A DNA stretch of 64,000 nt, from the NCBI GenBank assembly GCA_016708725.1, contig JADJFE010000001.1, forward strand, positions 434,001 through 498,000, read 5' to 3'. A program made the translations under genes and the position numbers. Each line of letters opens with the position of its first letter. The first letter of the stretch is position 1. This document shows positions 56,476 through 64,000 of this stretch, one piece after another. Below the pieces are notes generated by a model. That model saw only the letters and a program-made list of their open reading frames with translations, was not told the DNA's origin and ran no database searches. Source of the stretch: Candidatus Aalborgicola bjergmarkensis (GTDB taxonomy: Bacteria; Pseudomonadota; Gammaproteobacteria; Burkholderiales; Burkholderiaceae_C).

Positions 56476-56878
56476 CGATAGCGCCTTGCCGCATGGCGGC
56501 GGCCAGTTTCATGTCGACTTCCAGAATGTGATGCCGCAGCCAGGTGTTCAAGAAGGTGAATACGGCGGTTGCACTGACTTTTTCACCGGCTTCCATCTTG
56601 GCTTTCAAAGCATGGACCTCATTCAGAAGCCGGGTGTGCTCGGCCTTGTGCGCCAGGGTTCCTGGGTAGTTGATGCGCTGCATTTCGGCTTCTTCACGAT
56701 CAAAATGGGAGCGGGTGTAGATCATCAGATTGTTGAGCACCTTGGCAAGCACGTCATTGCCTTGTCCCTTGGAAAGGGCGTCAAGAAAGGCGTTGACCAT
56801 GCTGGTGAGCTTGCGATGGTCCTCGTCGATAAAGGCATTGCCAGTCAACAGTTCATCGGTCCAGGAAATTTCCGGCAT
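56471..56878 (-). CDS. Bacteriohemerythrin
   Basis: 135 residues from the ATG at 56878 (MPEISWTDELLTGNAFIDED). The di-iron ligands are visible as DEDHRKL, SHFDREEAEM, LAHKAEHTRLL and WLRHHILEVDM, the standard spacing of hemerythrin four-helix bundles that bind oxygen reversibly. Single-domain forms are common in motile microaerophilic betaproteobacteria and may store or sense oxygen. The frame is open to 56956, but that extension is not conserved. Confidence 0.93.
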   Translation of the reverse strand: MPEISWTDELLTGNAFIDEDHRKLTSMVNAFLDALSKGQGNDVLAKVLNNLMIYTRSHFDREEAEMQRINYPGTLAHKAEHTRLLNEVHALKAKMEAGEKVSATAVFTFLNTWLRHHILEVDMKLAAAMRQGAIG

Positions 56879-57024
56879 ATTCAAATCACATTCAAAATTT
56901 ATGGGTTTCACATCATGTTGCGTGGGCAAGAGCGCCCTGCGCGCATTATCCCTCAAGCATGGGGGGGTGATTTACACTTCAGCCCCCATGTCGGGGGACG
57001 CACGTACCGGAGGTTTCTTGCACC

Positions 57025-57972
57025 ATGTCCATTGTCAATCCAGCCATTGGCGGCATCATTGGCCGCATTCTTGACAACCTTGAGCGGGTGATGTCGGGGC
57101 AGTCGGTCCCGTTGCGTCAGATTCTGGCTGCGTTTCTGGCCGGGGGGCACGTCCTGATTGAAGACAATCCGGGAACGGGCAAGACTACGCTCGCCAAGGC
57201 GCTGGCGCGCAGCGTCAATGCCAGTTTCAAGCGCGTGCAGTTCACCCCGGATTTGCTGCCATCGGACATTCTGGGGGTTTCGGTGTTCAACCCGAAAGAA
57301 CAGAATTTTGCCTTTCATCCGGGGCCGATATTCACCCAGATTCTGCTGGCCGACGAAATCAACCGTGCCTCGCCGCGCACCCAATCGGCCTTGCTGGAAG
57401 CCATGGCCGAGGCGCAGGTCACGGTGGAGGGGAAAACTTCCAGGCTCGATGATCTGTTTTTTGTGATTGCCACGCAAAATCCCGTGGAGTTCCGTGGCAC
57501 CTACCCACTGCCCGAAGCGCAGATGGACCGTTTTGCCGTGCGGCTGTCTTTGGGGTACGTCAGTCAGGAAGATGAAATGGCGCTGGTCGCGGCACAAGGG
57601 CAGCAGCATCCGCTTGATACCCTGGCGGCTTGTGTCGAGGTTGCGGACATTCTGGCCTTGCGAACGGCGGTCAAGACGGTGCGGGTGAGCCAGGAGCTGT
57701 TGGCTTACATCGTCAGCATAGCCCGCGCAACACGCACCGCCGCAGGTGTGCAATTGGGTGCCGGGCCACGGGCCTCGCTGGCCTTGACACGCATGGCGCA
57801 GGGCCTGGCTTTGGTGGAAGGTATGGAGTTCGTCACGCCAGACCACGTGCGCGCCCTGGCCGTGCCGGTGCTGGCCCATCGTCTGGCGCTGGACCCGCAG
57901 GCCAGATTTTCCGGGACCACGGCCAGCGCCATCGTGCACACTATTTTGCGCAGCACACCGGCTCCGACCTGA
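57025..57972 (+). CDS. MoxR-family AAA ATPase
   Basis: 315 residues. Walker A is in IEDNPGTGKTTLAKALAR, Walker B in LLADEINRASPRTQSALLEA, and sensor regions in FFVIATQNPVEFRGTYPLPEAQMDRF. MoxR ATPases act as chaperones that mature neighbouring protein complexes. The two next genes (DUF58 at 57994, transglutaminase at 59298) form the usual MoxR - DUF58 - transglutaminase operon. Confidence 0.94.
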   Translation: MSIVNPAIGGIIGRILDNLERVMSGQSVPLRQILAAFLAGGHVLIEDNPGTGKTTLAKALARSVNASFKRVQFTPDLLPSDILGVSVFNPKEQNFAFHPGPIFTQILLADEINRASPRTQSALLEAMAEAQVTVEGKTSRLDDLFFVIATQNPVEFRGTYPLPEAQMDRFAVRLSLGYVSQEDEMALVAAQGQQHPLDTLAACVEVADILALRTAVKTVRVSQELLAYIVSIARATRTAAGVQLGAGPRASLALTRMAQGLALVEGMEFVTPDHVRALAVPVLAHRLALDPQARFSGTTASAIVHTILRSTPAPT

Positions 57973-57993
57973 TCCTCTGAAAACACCCGCACC

Positions 57994-59301
57994 ATGTGGC
58001 GCTTTTCCCATCGGCTGTTTCGCACTATCGCTGGCGTTGGTCTGTGGGTGCGCCGCCGTCACACGCGCGCGGGTTTGCTGGCCCTTGGCACCCTGGTGCT
58101 GACGGGGGTTCTGGGGGTGGATACCGCGCTGACGGTGGCCTACCAGATTTTCACGGTGCTCCTGGCATTGCTGGCGGCGGCGTTTGTTTTGAGCCAGTTC
58201 GGGGACACTCCCGTGCGCGTGCAAACCCATGTCCCGCTATCACTGACCGTCGGTGAGCGCTTCAGCCTGCAGTTCACGGTACGCAATGTGTCGAATGCGC
58301 CGCTTGACGGTGTGACACTGCATATCCAGCTTGCGGACCCACGTCCTACCCTGGCCGAGTTCCGCAGCCGCTTGCGTTTTCCCAGTTATCGCGGCTGGAT
58401 GATGCTCATCGCGGCCAATCGGGTGGCGACCATCGAAGAGGCAGTCGTTCCTGCCTTGCCCGCGCGTGCCGAGGTCGATGTGGTAGCGCATGGCCGCGCC
58501 TTGCGCCGGGGACGTTTGCGTATCACCGAGATTGCCACTGCGCGCTCCGAGGCTCTTGGGTTGATGCGTCGGCTGCTTCCGGCGCATGGCAGTATCGACA
58601 TTTGCGTGCTACCTAAACGCTATGCTTTACCCACGCTCACCCTCCCAGGGTCGCGTCACCACCAGCCCGATGGCTTGCCGCATGGCAGTTCGGTGGGTGA
58701 TTCCCAGGAATTTGCCGGTTTGCGTGACTATCGTCCGGGTGATGCCCTGCAACGCATCCACTGGCGCAGTTTTGCGCGTGTCGGCAAGCCGGTCGTCAGG
58801 GAATACCAGGATGAATTTGTGGCGCGCCATGCGCTGATTCTCGATACCTTCGGCGCTCCAGGTCTGGATGTGGTGAATGTGGTGAATGTGGTATTTGAAG
58901 AAGCGGTCGCCGTGGCCGCATCATTTGCCTGGACCATTGACACGCAGGAGTGCCTGCTGGATTTGATGTTCGTAGGCGATCAGGTGCACACTTTCACTGC
59001 CGGGCACGGCTTCATGTTGCCGCTGGGGTTGTTGCAGGTGCTGGCGGGTGTATCCCTCAAACGCGAGGGGGAGTTGCACATCCTGATTGACATGCTCCAG
59101 GCACGGCGTGCGCAGTTTTCTGCTTGTATCTGCATCCTGTTGTGCTGGGACGATGCGCGGCGTCAGCTGCTGGATACTTTGCGTGCCAGCGGGGCGACTG
59201 TGCTGGCGTTGCTGGTGAGCCCTGCTGCGCCAGCGGACTTGCCGGATGGCATTGTCCTGCTGCGTCCTGGGCAGATTGAACAGGACTTGGCGGCGTTGTG
59301 A
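57994..59301 (+). CDS. DUF58-domain membrane protein
   Basis: 435 residues. Two helices occur near 25-65 (AGLLALGTLVLTGVLG and VLLALLAAAFVLSQF), followed by an immunoglobulin-like segment. The DUF58 block GDSQEFAGLRDYRPGDALQR-IHWRSFARVGKPVVREYQDE is at about 230-275. The C-terminal part resembles a von Willebrand type A fold. It starts 21 bases after the MoxR gene, and its stop overlaps the start of the transglutaminase gene. It probably works with the MoxR ATPase in envelope protein assembly. Confidence 0.92.
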   Translation: MWRFSHRLFRTIAGVGLWVRRRHTRAGLLALGTLVLTGVLGVDTALTVAYQIFTVLLALLAAAFVLSQFGDTPVRVQTHVPLSLTVGERFSLQFTVRNVSNAPLDGVTLHIQLADPRPTLAEFRSRLRFPSYRGWMMLIAANRVATIEEAVVPALPARAEVDVVAHGRALRRGRLRITEIATARSEALGLMRRLLPAHGSIDICVLPKRYALPTLTLPGSRHHQPDGLPHGSSVGDSQEFAGLRDYRPGDALQRIHWRSFARVGKPVVREYQDEFVARHALILDTFGAPGLDVVNVVNVVFEEAVAVAASFAWTIDTQECLLDLMFVGDQVHTFTAGHGFMLPLGLLQVLAGVSLKREGELHILIDMLQARRAQFSACICILLCWDDARRQLLDTLRASGATVLALLVSPAAPADLPDGIVLLRPGQIEQDLAAL

Positions 59302-61310
59302 ACACCTTGCCCGGACTCCTTGGCGCAGTCATCCTGTTCTGGGGTTGGCAGGGCGGCTATTGGGCCGTGGCGCTGCCTTGCGCGGTGCTGGTTGAAGCAG
59401 CGCGTTGGGTGCCGCAGCGTTGGGCGTTCGATGCTGCGCGCCTGAACCGCATTGGCGATGTGTGCGCCGTGCTGACCTTATTAGCTGGTATTGTTTTGTA
59501 TCTGACACTGGGCAATCCGCGTGCCGTCACACAGTTGTTTTTCTGGTTGCCCGTCATTTACCTGCCATTGGCTTTGGCGCAGGCCTATGGAAACCAGTCG
59601 GTCATCAGTCTGGGCGTGCTGCTGCCCACCATTCGCCGCTACCGTAACCGCACCCCCATGCACGTCAATTTGGCCTACCCATACGCAGGCTTGTGGCTCG
59701 TAGCCGCCAGTGCTGCCAACCGGCGTGATGGCACTTTCGAGATCGTCCTGGTCGGTATGCTGGCCTGGGCCTTGTGGCAGGCACGCCCGCGTTCGCGCGC
59801 ATTGTGGCATTGGTTGTTGCTGGTGCCTGTGTTGGCGGTGACGGGTTCCGTTGGGCATCGCAGTCTGCGGGAGTTGCAACTCTGGCTGGAAGGCAATGCT
59901 GTGGAGTGGCTGAGTCGTGATGCGGGTGGCAACACCGACCCTTACCGAGCTGACACCAACCTGGGTCATATCGGGAGCCTCAAACAGTCTGATCGCATTG
60001 TGCTGCGCGCGCGCAGTCCTGTCGGGTCTACCAGGCTGGAGCCTCCCTTGCTGCTGCACCAAGCCAGCTACGATACTTATACCGGACTGCGCTGGCTGGC
60101 AAGGAATGCGCCTTTTACCGAAGTGCCACAAACCGCCAGCATGACCTGGCTTTTGCACGCACCCCCAACCCAAGAACAGGTCAGTACTACCGAGCTTGCC
60201 ATTGTGGAGCAGACCACGCATGCACGACCCGTGCTGGCGCTGCCCGCCGGTACACAACGCATCGAAGGACTGGCCGCCAGCGACATGCGGCGCAATCCAC
60301 TGGACGCGGTGCAGATAGAACATCGCCCTGGATTCGTGTCCTACCGGGTTATTTTTGCGCCCGGTGCGGCCGAGGCCATCGCGCCACGCCCGGATGACTT
60401 GGTGATTCCTCCACGTGAAGTGGCGGTTTTTAACCGGATTGCGCAGACGCTGGGTTTAAAGGGCATGCCAGCAGACCAGGCCGTGGCGGCGGTGCAGCGC
60501 CATTTTGCCGACGGTTTTTTCTACAGTTTGAAACAGGATGCACGGCAGCCGTCGATTCCGCCTCTGTCCGATTTCATGGAGCGCACGCATGCGGGGCATT
60601 GTGAGTATTTTGCCAGCGCAACAGTGTTGTTGTTGCGTGCTGCGGGTATTCCGGCGCGTTATGCGACCGGGTATTCGGTGCAGGAGTGGAGCGCGCGTGA
60701 AAACGCCTATCTGGTGCGCGAACGCCACGCACATGCCTGGGTACGTGTCTGGGTGCATGGCGCCTGGCGAGAAATGGATACCACACCAGCGACCTGGGCC
60801 GCACTGGAGGCCGACTCCGCCCCCTGGTGGGGCAAGGTGGCCGACTGGTGGAGCTGGTTGCGCTACAGCTTTGCGCAATTGCAAGCCGATGGAGCGCAAA
60901 CACCCTGGCAACTCTGGCTGGTGTTCACTGTGGTTTTTGTCGTCTGGTTTGGGTGGCGGATATTTGGCAAGCCAACGCAAACCTTGTCCCGAACCGCACC
61001 CACGCGCACAACGCAAGCCGGACCAGGATCGTCTGACTCACCGTTTTACCGTATTGAGCAAGCATTGCTTGCCAGGGAGCGGCAACGTTTGGCCTATGAG
61101 ACGGCGCAAGAATGGATTGCGCGCATCGGGCTGCATATTGCAAGGGTGGGTGCAGTGGAACTCGCTGCCTTGCTGCAACTGCATTACCGCTACCGTTTCG
61201 ACCCGCATGGCTTGTCAGCACAGGAGCTGCGTGCTTTTGATGCACGGGTGACGGCTTGGCTCACTGCGGAAGTGGGTTCTCCTGCTGTTCCTCCTGCTCC
61301 TCCTGTGTAG
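59298..61310 (+). CDS. TgpA-like membrane transglutaminase (DUF3488/transglutaminase/DUF4129)
   Basis: 670 residues from the GTG at 59298, which overlaps the DUF58 stop as GTGA. The N-terminal 200 residues are multi-pass membrane (DUF3488). The periplasmic transglutaminase-like core has the catalytic triad in HAGHCEYFASATVLLLRAAG (Cys), RERHAHAWVRVWVHG (His) and WREMDTTPATW (Asp). One more helix (LVFTVVFVVWFGWRIF) leads to a cytoplasmic DUF4129-like tail. TgpA of Pseudomonas aeruginosa is essential there. The 3' end overlaps the convergent histidine kinase gene by 50 bases. Confidence 0.92.
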   Translation: MNTLPGLLGAVILFWGWQGGYWAVALPCAVLVEAARWVPQRWAFDAARLNRIGDVCAVLTLLAGIVLYLTLGNPRAVTQLFFWLPVIYLPLALAQAYGNQSVISLGVLLPTIRRYRNRTPMHVNLAYPYAGLWLVAASAANRRDGTFEIVLVGMLAWALWQARPRSRALWHWLLLVPVLAVTGSVGHRSLRELQLWLEGNAVEWLSRDAGGNTDPYRADTNLGHIGSLKQSDRIVLRARSPVGSTRLEPPLLLHQASYDTYTGLRWLARNAPFTEVPQTASMTWLLHAPPTQEQVSTTELAIVEQTTHARPVLALPAGTQRIEGLAASDMRRNPLDAVQIEHRPGFVSYRVIFAPGAAEAIAPRPDDLVIPPREVAVFNRIAQTLGLKGMPADQAVAAVQRHFADGFFYSLKQDARQPSIPPLSDFMERTHAGHCEYFASATVLLLRAAGIPARYATGYSVQEWSARENAYLVRERHAHAWVRVWVHGAWREMDTTPATWAALEADSAPWWGKVADWWSWLRYSFAQLQADGAQTPWQLWLVFTVVFVVWFGWRIFGKPTQTLSRTAPTRTTQAGPGSSDSPFYRIEQALLARERQRLAYETAQEWIARIGLHIARVGAVELAALLQLHYRYRFDPHGLSAQELRAFDARVTAWLTAEVGSPAVPPAPPV

Positions 61311-63417
61311 GCAACCAGCGCATCAACTGTGCGCACAACGCCCCCATATTGATCGGTTTGGCAGAAAAATCGTCCATTCCGGCAGCAAGACAGAGGTGGC
61401 GATCTTCCTCGAAAGCATTGGCTGTCAGTGCAATGATGGGCAGGTGTGGCCGGGAATTTTCCTGCTCCCACTGGCGGATGCGTCTGGTTGCGGTGTATCC
61501 GTCCATGATCGGCATTTGAATGTCCATAAGGACAAGATCAATCGGTTCCCCGCGCACAACGGCATCCAGCCCTTGCTGGCCATTTTCAACCTCAAGAACG
61601 GCAAGTCCCATGCTGGCGAGTATCTTGCTCACGACCTTGCGGTTGATCGGATTGTCCTCCACTACCAGAATACGTCCCGACAGATTGTTTGGTACATTGA
61701 CAGTGGGTTCCAAAGAAGGCGGGGGGGCAGCATCTTCCCGAAGCAAGGTGATCTCATCCTTAAGGGCAAAACCCGCGCGAATCTTGAACCAGAACCGTGA
61801 GCCTTGCCCCAATTGGCTTTCAACGCCCACTTCCCCGCCCATCAGATAAGCGAGGCTATGCACGATGGACAATCCAAGACCCGTACCACCCAATCCACCC
61901 AATCCACCCAATTGGTGCGGGTCGGATCGCCCGATTTGTGAGAATGGCTGGTATAAAAGTTCGAGCTTGTCAGCGGCAATTCCCGTGCCGCTGTCGCTTA
62001 CCGAAAACTCCAGCACTGCCACGCCGTTCTTACGCGAGATTTCGCACGCTTCAATGCGCACCGTACCGTGTTCGGTGAAGCGGAGGGAATTGCTGACCAG
62101 ATTGGCCAGCATTTGCTGCAGGCGATGGGGGTCCCCCATGAACCAGTCGTTGGTGTTGCCCAGCCAGTGTGCTTCGAGCGTCAGATTCTTTTTCTGCGCG
62201 GCTTCCATGAATTGCGTTTCCACGGTGCGCAGGACGTGGGCCGGGTCGAACGCAACCGATTCCAGCACCAATTTGCCAGCCTCAACCTTCGAGAGATCGA
62301 GAATGTCATTGAGCAGGTTCAACAAGCCTTGACCGGAGTGGAGAATCGTGCGGGCATAATCTTGTCGCTGGGCATTGGAGATGCTAGCCGACATCAGCAG
62401 TTGCGCCAGGCCAAGAATGCTGTTCATCGGCGTGCGAATTTCGTGCGAGGTGGTGGCCAGAAAGTGGCTCTTGGCCAGATTGGCCGCTTCGGCTGCGTGC
62501 ACCGCCCGCTCCAGTGCTTGGCGAATCTCCCGCATGTCGGTGATGTCTCGTGCAATACCCAGGAACAGGGGTGCCAGGGCATCGGTATCGGTATCTGCAT
62601 TGCGCAATGCGGTGCCGGTGGTCGCGTGCCAGCGCCAGGAGCCGTCAAGGTGCCTGATACGGTATTCGATGGCGTCTTGCTTCACGCTGGACGCGAGCAC
62701 GCGCTGTAGAAAATCCTGAAACAGATCCACATCCTGCGTGTGCAACAGTTGCGCAAGCGATGTGCCAAGCAAGGCATCGGGTGCATAACCCAGGTGGTTT
62801 GCGGCAACCGGGGCTATGTAGGTGCAAATACCCTCGCTGGTGAGGGTGAAAATGGTGTCGTTGGTATTTTCAACAAAGGAACGCAAGCGTTCCTCGCAGG
62901 CGTGCAAGGTGATTTGTACCTGGTGGCATTCGGTCTCATCCCTGAGTACGGCAATATTGGACACTTGCCCGTTCTCTGCCTCTCGCATGGCTGATACGGA
63001 CAAAGCGCACCACAGGGTCTTGCCGGATTTGTGGATATAGCGTTTCTCCAGGGCGAAATGTTCAATCGAGCCTTCGGCCAGGTTGCGCATCTCGGCATGA
63101 CCAATACGTACATCGTCTGGATGGGTGATGGTCATGAAGGTCATTGCCTCCAGCTCACTGCGGTTGTAACCCACCAGCTGACAAAACCCATGGTTGACAC
63201 GCAGAAACCGGCCCGTTGCAGGATCAACCTGGGCAATGCCTATTGGGGCATTCTCAAAAGTTGCATGGTAGCGCCCTTCCTGCTGGCGCAGTGTGTCCGT
63301 CACGCTCGTTAATTGCGTGGCAAGCCTGCTGGCGCGCTGCTTGGCGTTGACCAGTGCCCAGGTCATACCGCATAGCAGCAGTCCGATGAGGGCAAGCGCA
63401 AATTCGTACCAGGTCAC
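61261..63417 (-). CDS. Hybrid sensor histidine kinase / response regulator with two PAS domains
   Basis: 718 residues from the GTG at 63417, which lies five bases after GAGGGA and overlaps the preceding stop (GTGA). An in-frame codon at 63450 is also possible. One helix near the N-terminus (FALALIGLLLCGMTWALV) is followed by PAS at about 45-165 and about 175-300. The HisKA domain has LATTSHEIRTPMNSILGLA with the phospho-His, the ATPase domain has NLVSNSLRF and GGTGLGLSIV, and a C-terminal receiver has VVEDNPINRKV, the phosphoacceptor Asp in LVLMDIQMPIMDG, and Lys in SAKPI. No separate output regulator is adjacent. A GGLGGLGG insertion precedes the G2 box. Confidence 0.93.
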   Translation of the reverse strand: MTWYEFALALIGLLLCGMTWALVNAKQRASRLATQLTSVTDTLRQQEGRYHATFENAPIGIAQVDPATGRFLRVNHGFCQLVGYNRSELEAMTFMTITHPDDVRIGHAEMRNLAEGSIEHFALEKRYIHKSGKTLWCALSVSAMREAENGQVSNIAVLRDETECHQVQITLHACEERLRSFVENTNDTIFTLTSEGICTYIAPVAANHLGYAPDALLGTSLAQLLHTQDVDLFQDFLQRVLASSVKQDAIEYRIRHLDGSWRWHATTGTALRNADTDTDALAPLFLGIARDITDMREIRQALERAVHAAEAANLAKSHFLATTSHEIRTPMNSILGLAQLLMSASISNAQRQDYARTILHSGQGLLNLLNDILDLSKVEAGKLVLESVAFDPAHVLRTVETQFMEAAQKKNLTLEAHWLGNTNDWFMGDPHRLQQMLANLVSNSLRFTEHGTVRIEACEISRKNGVAVLEFSVSDSGTGIAADKLELLYQPFSQIGRSDPHQLGGLGGLGGTGLGLSIVHSLAYLMGGEVGVESQLGQGSRFWFKIRAGFALKDEITLLREDAAPPPSLEPTVNVPNNLSGRILVVEDNPINRKVVSKILASMGLAVLEVENGQQGLDAVVRGEPIDLVLMDIQMPIMDGYTATRRIRQWEQENSRPHLPIIALTANAFEEDRHLCLAAGMDDFSAKPINMGALCAQLMRWLPTQEEQEEQQENPLPQ

Positions 63418-64000
63418 GATGTTCCCTCTTTGGTATCCGTGGTGTCCCAACCGGCTGTTTGCATGATATGGCGCACACGCTCCAGAACCTGACCAAAACG
63501 CATTTCCAGCAGCAATTCTCCGGCTTCATCCATGGCCTGTGCGTGTTCCGATCCGGCCAGGAGTTTTTGTAGCGTCTGAAAGCGGGGAATGGCACTGAAT
63601 CGTTTTTGCTCCAATCGGGGCAAAATTTCGCGCAAGAGATGGTGTACTTGCTCGATATCTACCGCTTTCGCTACTGTTGCTACAGTTGCTACAGTTTTTG
63701 CTACGTCATCGGGCACAGGTTTGGCGACAGAAGCGGGTAATGGGTGTTGTGGGTGTTGTGGGTGCTGTGGGTGTTGTGTGGGGTGCTGCACGGGGGAGAT
63801 GGCGCTTGATGCCCGATTTCGCCTGGTTACCGCCACAGGCTTGCCGCCTGGTTTTGCGGCTGTACGGGGTACAGGCTGGCGTTCTTCGATTTTGGCAAGA
63901 TGCTGGTGTGCCTGCTCGCGTGTGGTGAGCTTGCGATAAAGGAGCAGGCTAAACACCAACAGCACCATACTGACCGCACCAGCCGACAAGAGTACGGTGG
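63414..64000 (-). CDS. Membrane-anchored hypothetical protein upstream of the hybrid kinase (5' end outside the window)
   Basis: About 195 residues are visible. The first contain a membrane helix (VSMVLLVFSLLLYRKL). A low-complexity region follows with repeated His-Pro-Gln (QHPQHPQHPQHP) and Val-Ala-Thr (VATVATVAK) units, then a helical C-terminal domain (QVHHLLREILPRLEQKRFSA ... FGQVLERVRHIMQTAGW). The frame is open to the window edge, so the start cannot be fixed. It overlaps the kinase gene by four bases and is probably functionally linked to it. I do not recognise the domain. Confidence 0.6.
   Translation of the reverse strand, partial: TVLLSAGAVSMVLLVFSLLLYRKLTTREQAHQHLAKIEERQPVPRTAAKPGGKPVAVTRRNRASSAISPVQHPTQHPQHPQHPQHPLPASVAKPVPDDVAKTVATVATVAKAVDIEQVHHLLREILPRLEQKRFSAIPRFQTLQKLLAGSEHAQAMDEAGELLLEMRFGQVLERVRHIMQTAGWDTTDTKEGTS
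63742..63777 (-). repeat. Nine-base tandem repeat encoding His-Pro-Gln
   Basis: Four units of GGGTGTTGT (one reads GGGTGCTGT) lie in frame in the gene upstream of the hybrid kinase, so slippage would change the number of HPQ tripeptides without breaking the frame. A second nine-base repeat (GTTGCTACA) lies at about 63675-63700. Confidence 0.85.

Overview
The window reads as a chromosome segment of a betaproteobacterium of the order Burkholderiales, most likely a Comamonadaceae relative. This is inferred from the order folC - SPOR/DedD-like - cvpA - purF - metZ - gltX, from the GC-rich core genes, and from many copies of a dispersed repeat whose ends read ATAGCTRCTCCCGCTT, a type I recall from Comamonadaceae genomes. 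No taxonomic marker such as rRNA is present.

Layout. 1-5.8 kb: start of a glutathione reductase gene overlapping a ferritin-like/Fe-S fusion gene, a complete IS66-type element with perfect 8-bp target duplications, and two orphan periplasmic binding proteins. 5.8-13 kb: a Fic-family gene behind a paired palindromic operator, DUF1902, DUF998, ilvD, a Uma2 nuclease, dtd, a conserved hypothetical and a TMEM175-like channel. 13-17.2 kb: a three-gene minus-strand cluster of porin-like protein, short PstS-like protein and membrane GGDEF/EAL protein. 17.4-20.4 kb: tandem copies of an Rpn/PD-(D/E)XK gene and an ArsC-like reductase. 20.4-22.6 kb: an AT-richer gene, split by a poly-G tract, that looks like a Cache sensor fused to a pentameric ligand-gated ion channel. 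22.7-25.2 kb: SNF2 helicase. 25.4-40.8 kb: two divergent genes for repetitive secreted proteins, one giant (DUF4347, LamG, LVIVD, about 16 Calx-beta, RTX), the other with five PPC repeats and interrupted by an IS1595-type element. 41.4-48.3 kb: housekeeping genes. 48.3-48.7 kb: tRNA-Ala, tRNA-Glu and tRNA-Asp. 48.7-52 kb: a UPF0175/PIN toxin-antitoxin pair and a broken IS1634-type transposase. 52.2-55.4 kb: a second porin/PstS-like cluster, this time ending in a chemoreceptor. 55.7-64 kb: a DUF1640 protein, hemerythrin, the MoxR - DUF58 - transglutaminase operon, and a hybrid histidine kinase with a partial upstream gene.

The most unusual signal is that the 13-17 kb and 52-55 kb clusters share the same order (outer-membrane barrel, roughly 140-residue PstS-like protein, membrane signalling protein) but have different outputs, c-di-GMP turnover in one and chemotaxis in the other. 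No ABC permease or ATPase accompanies either. I infer a modular periplasmic sensing system. The Cache/ion-channel fusion is the second candidate.

Caution on quality: several broken reading frames (three in the IS66 transposase, one in an Rpn copy, two in the giant gene, one in the IS1595 transposase, at least one in the IS1634 transposase) differ from the expected frame by one base in a homopolymer run, and a 17-base poly-G tract splits another gene. Sequencing or assembly error is a likely cause of many apparent pseudogenes here.
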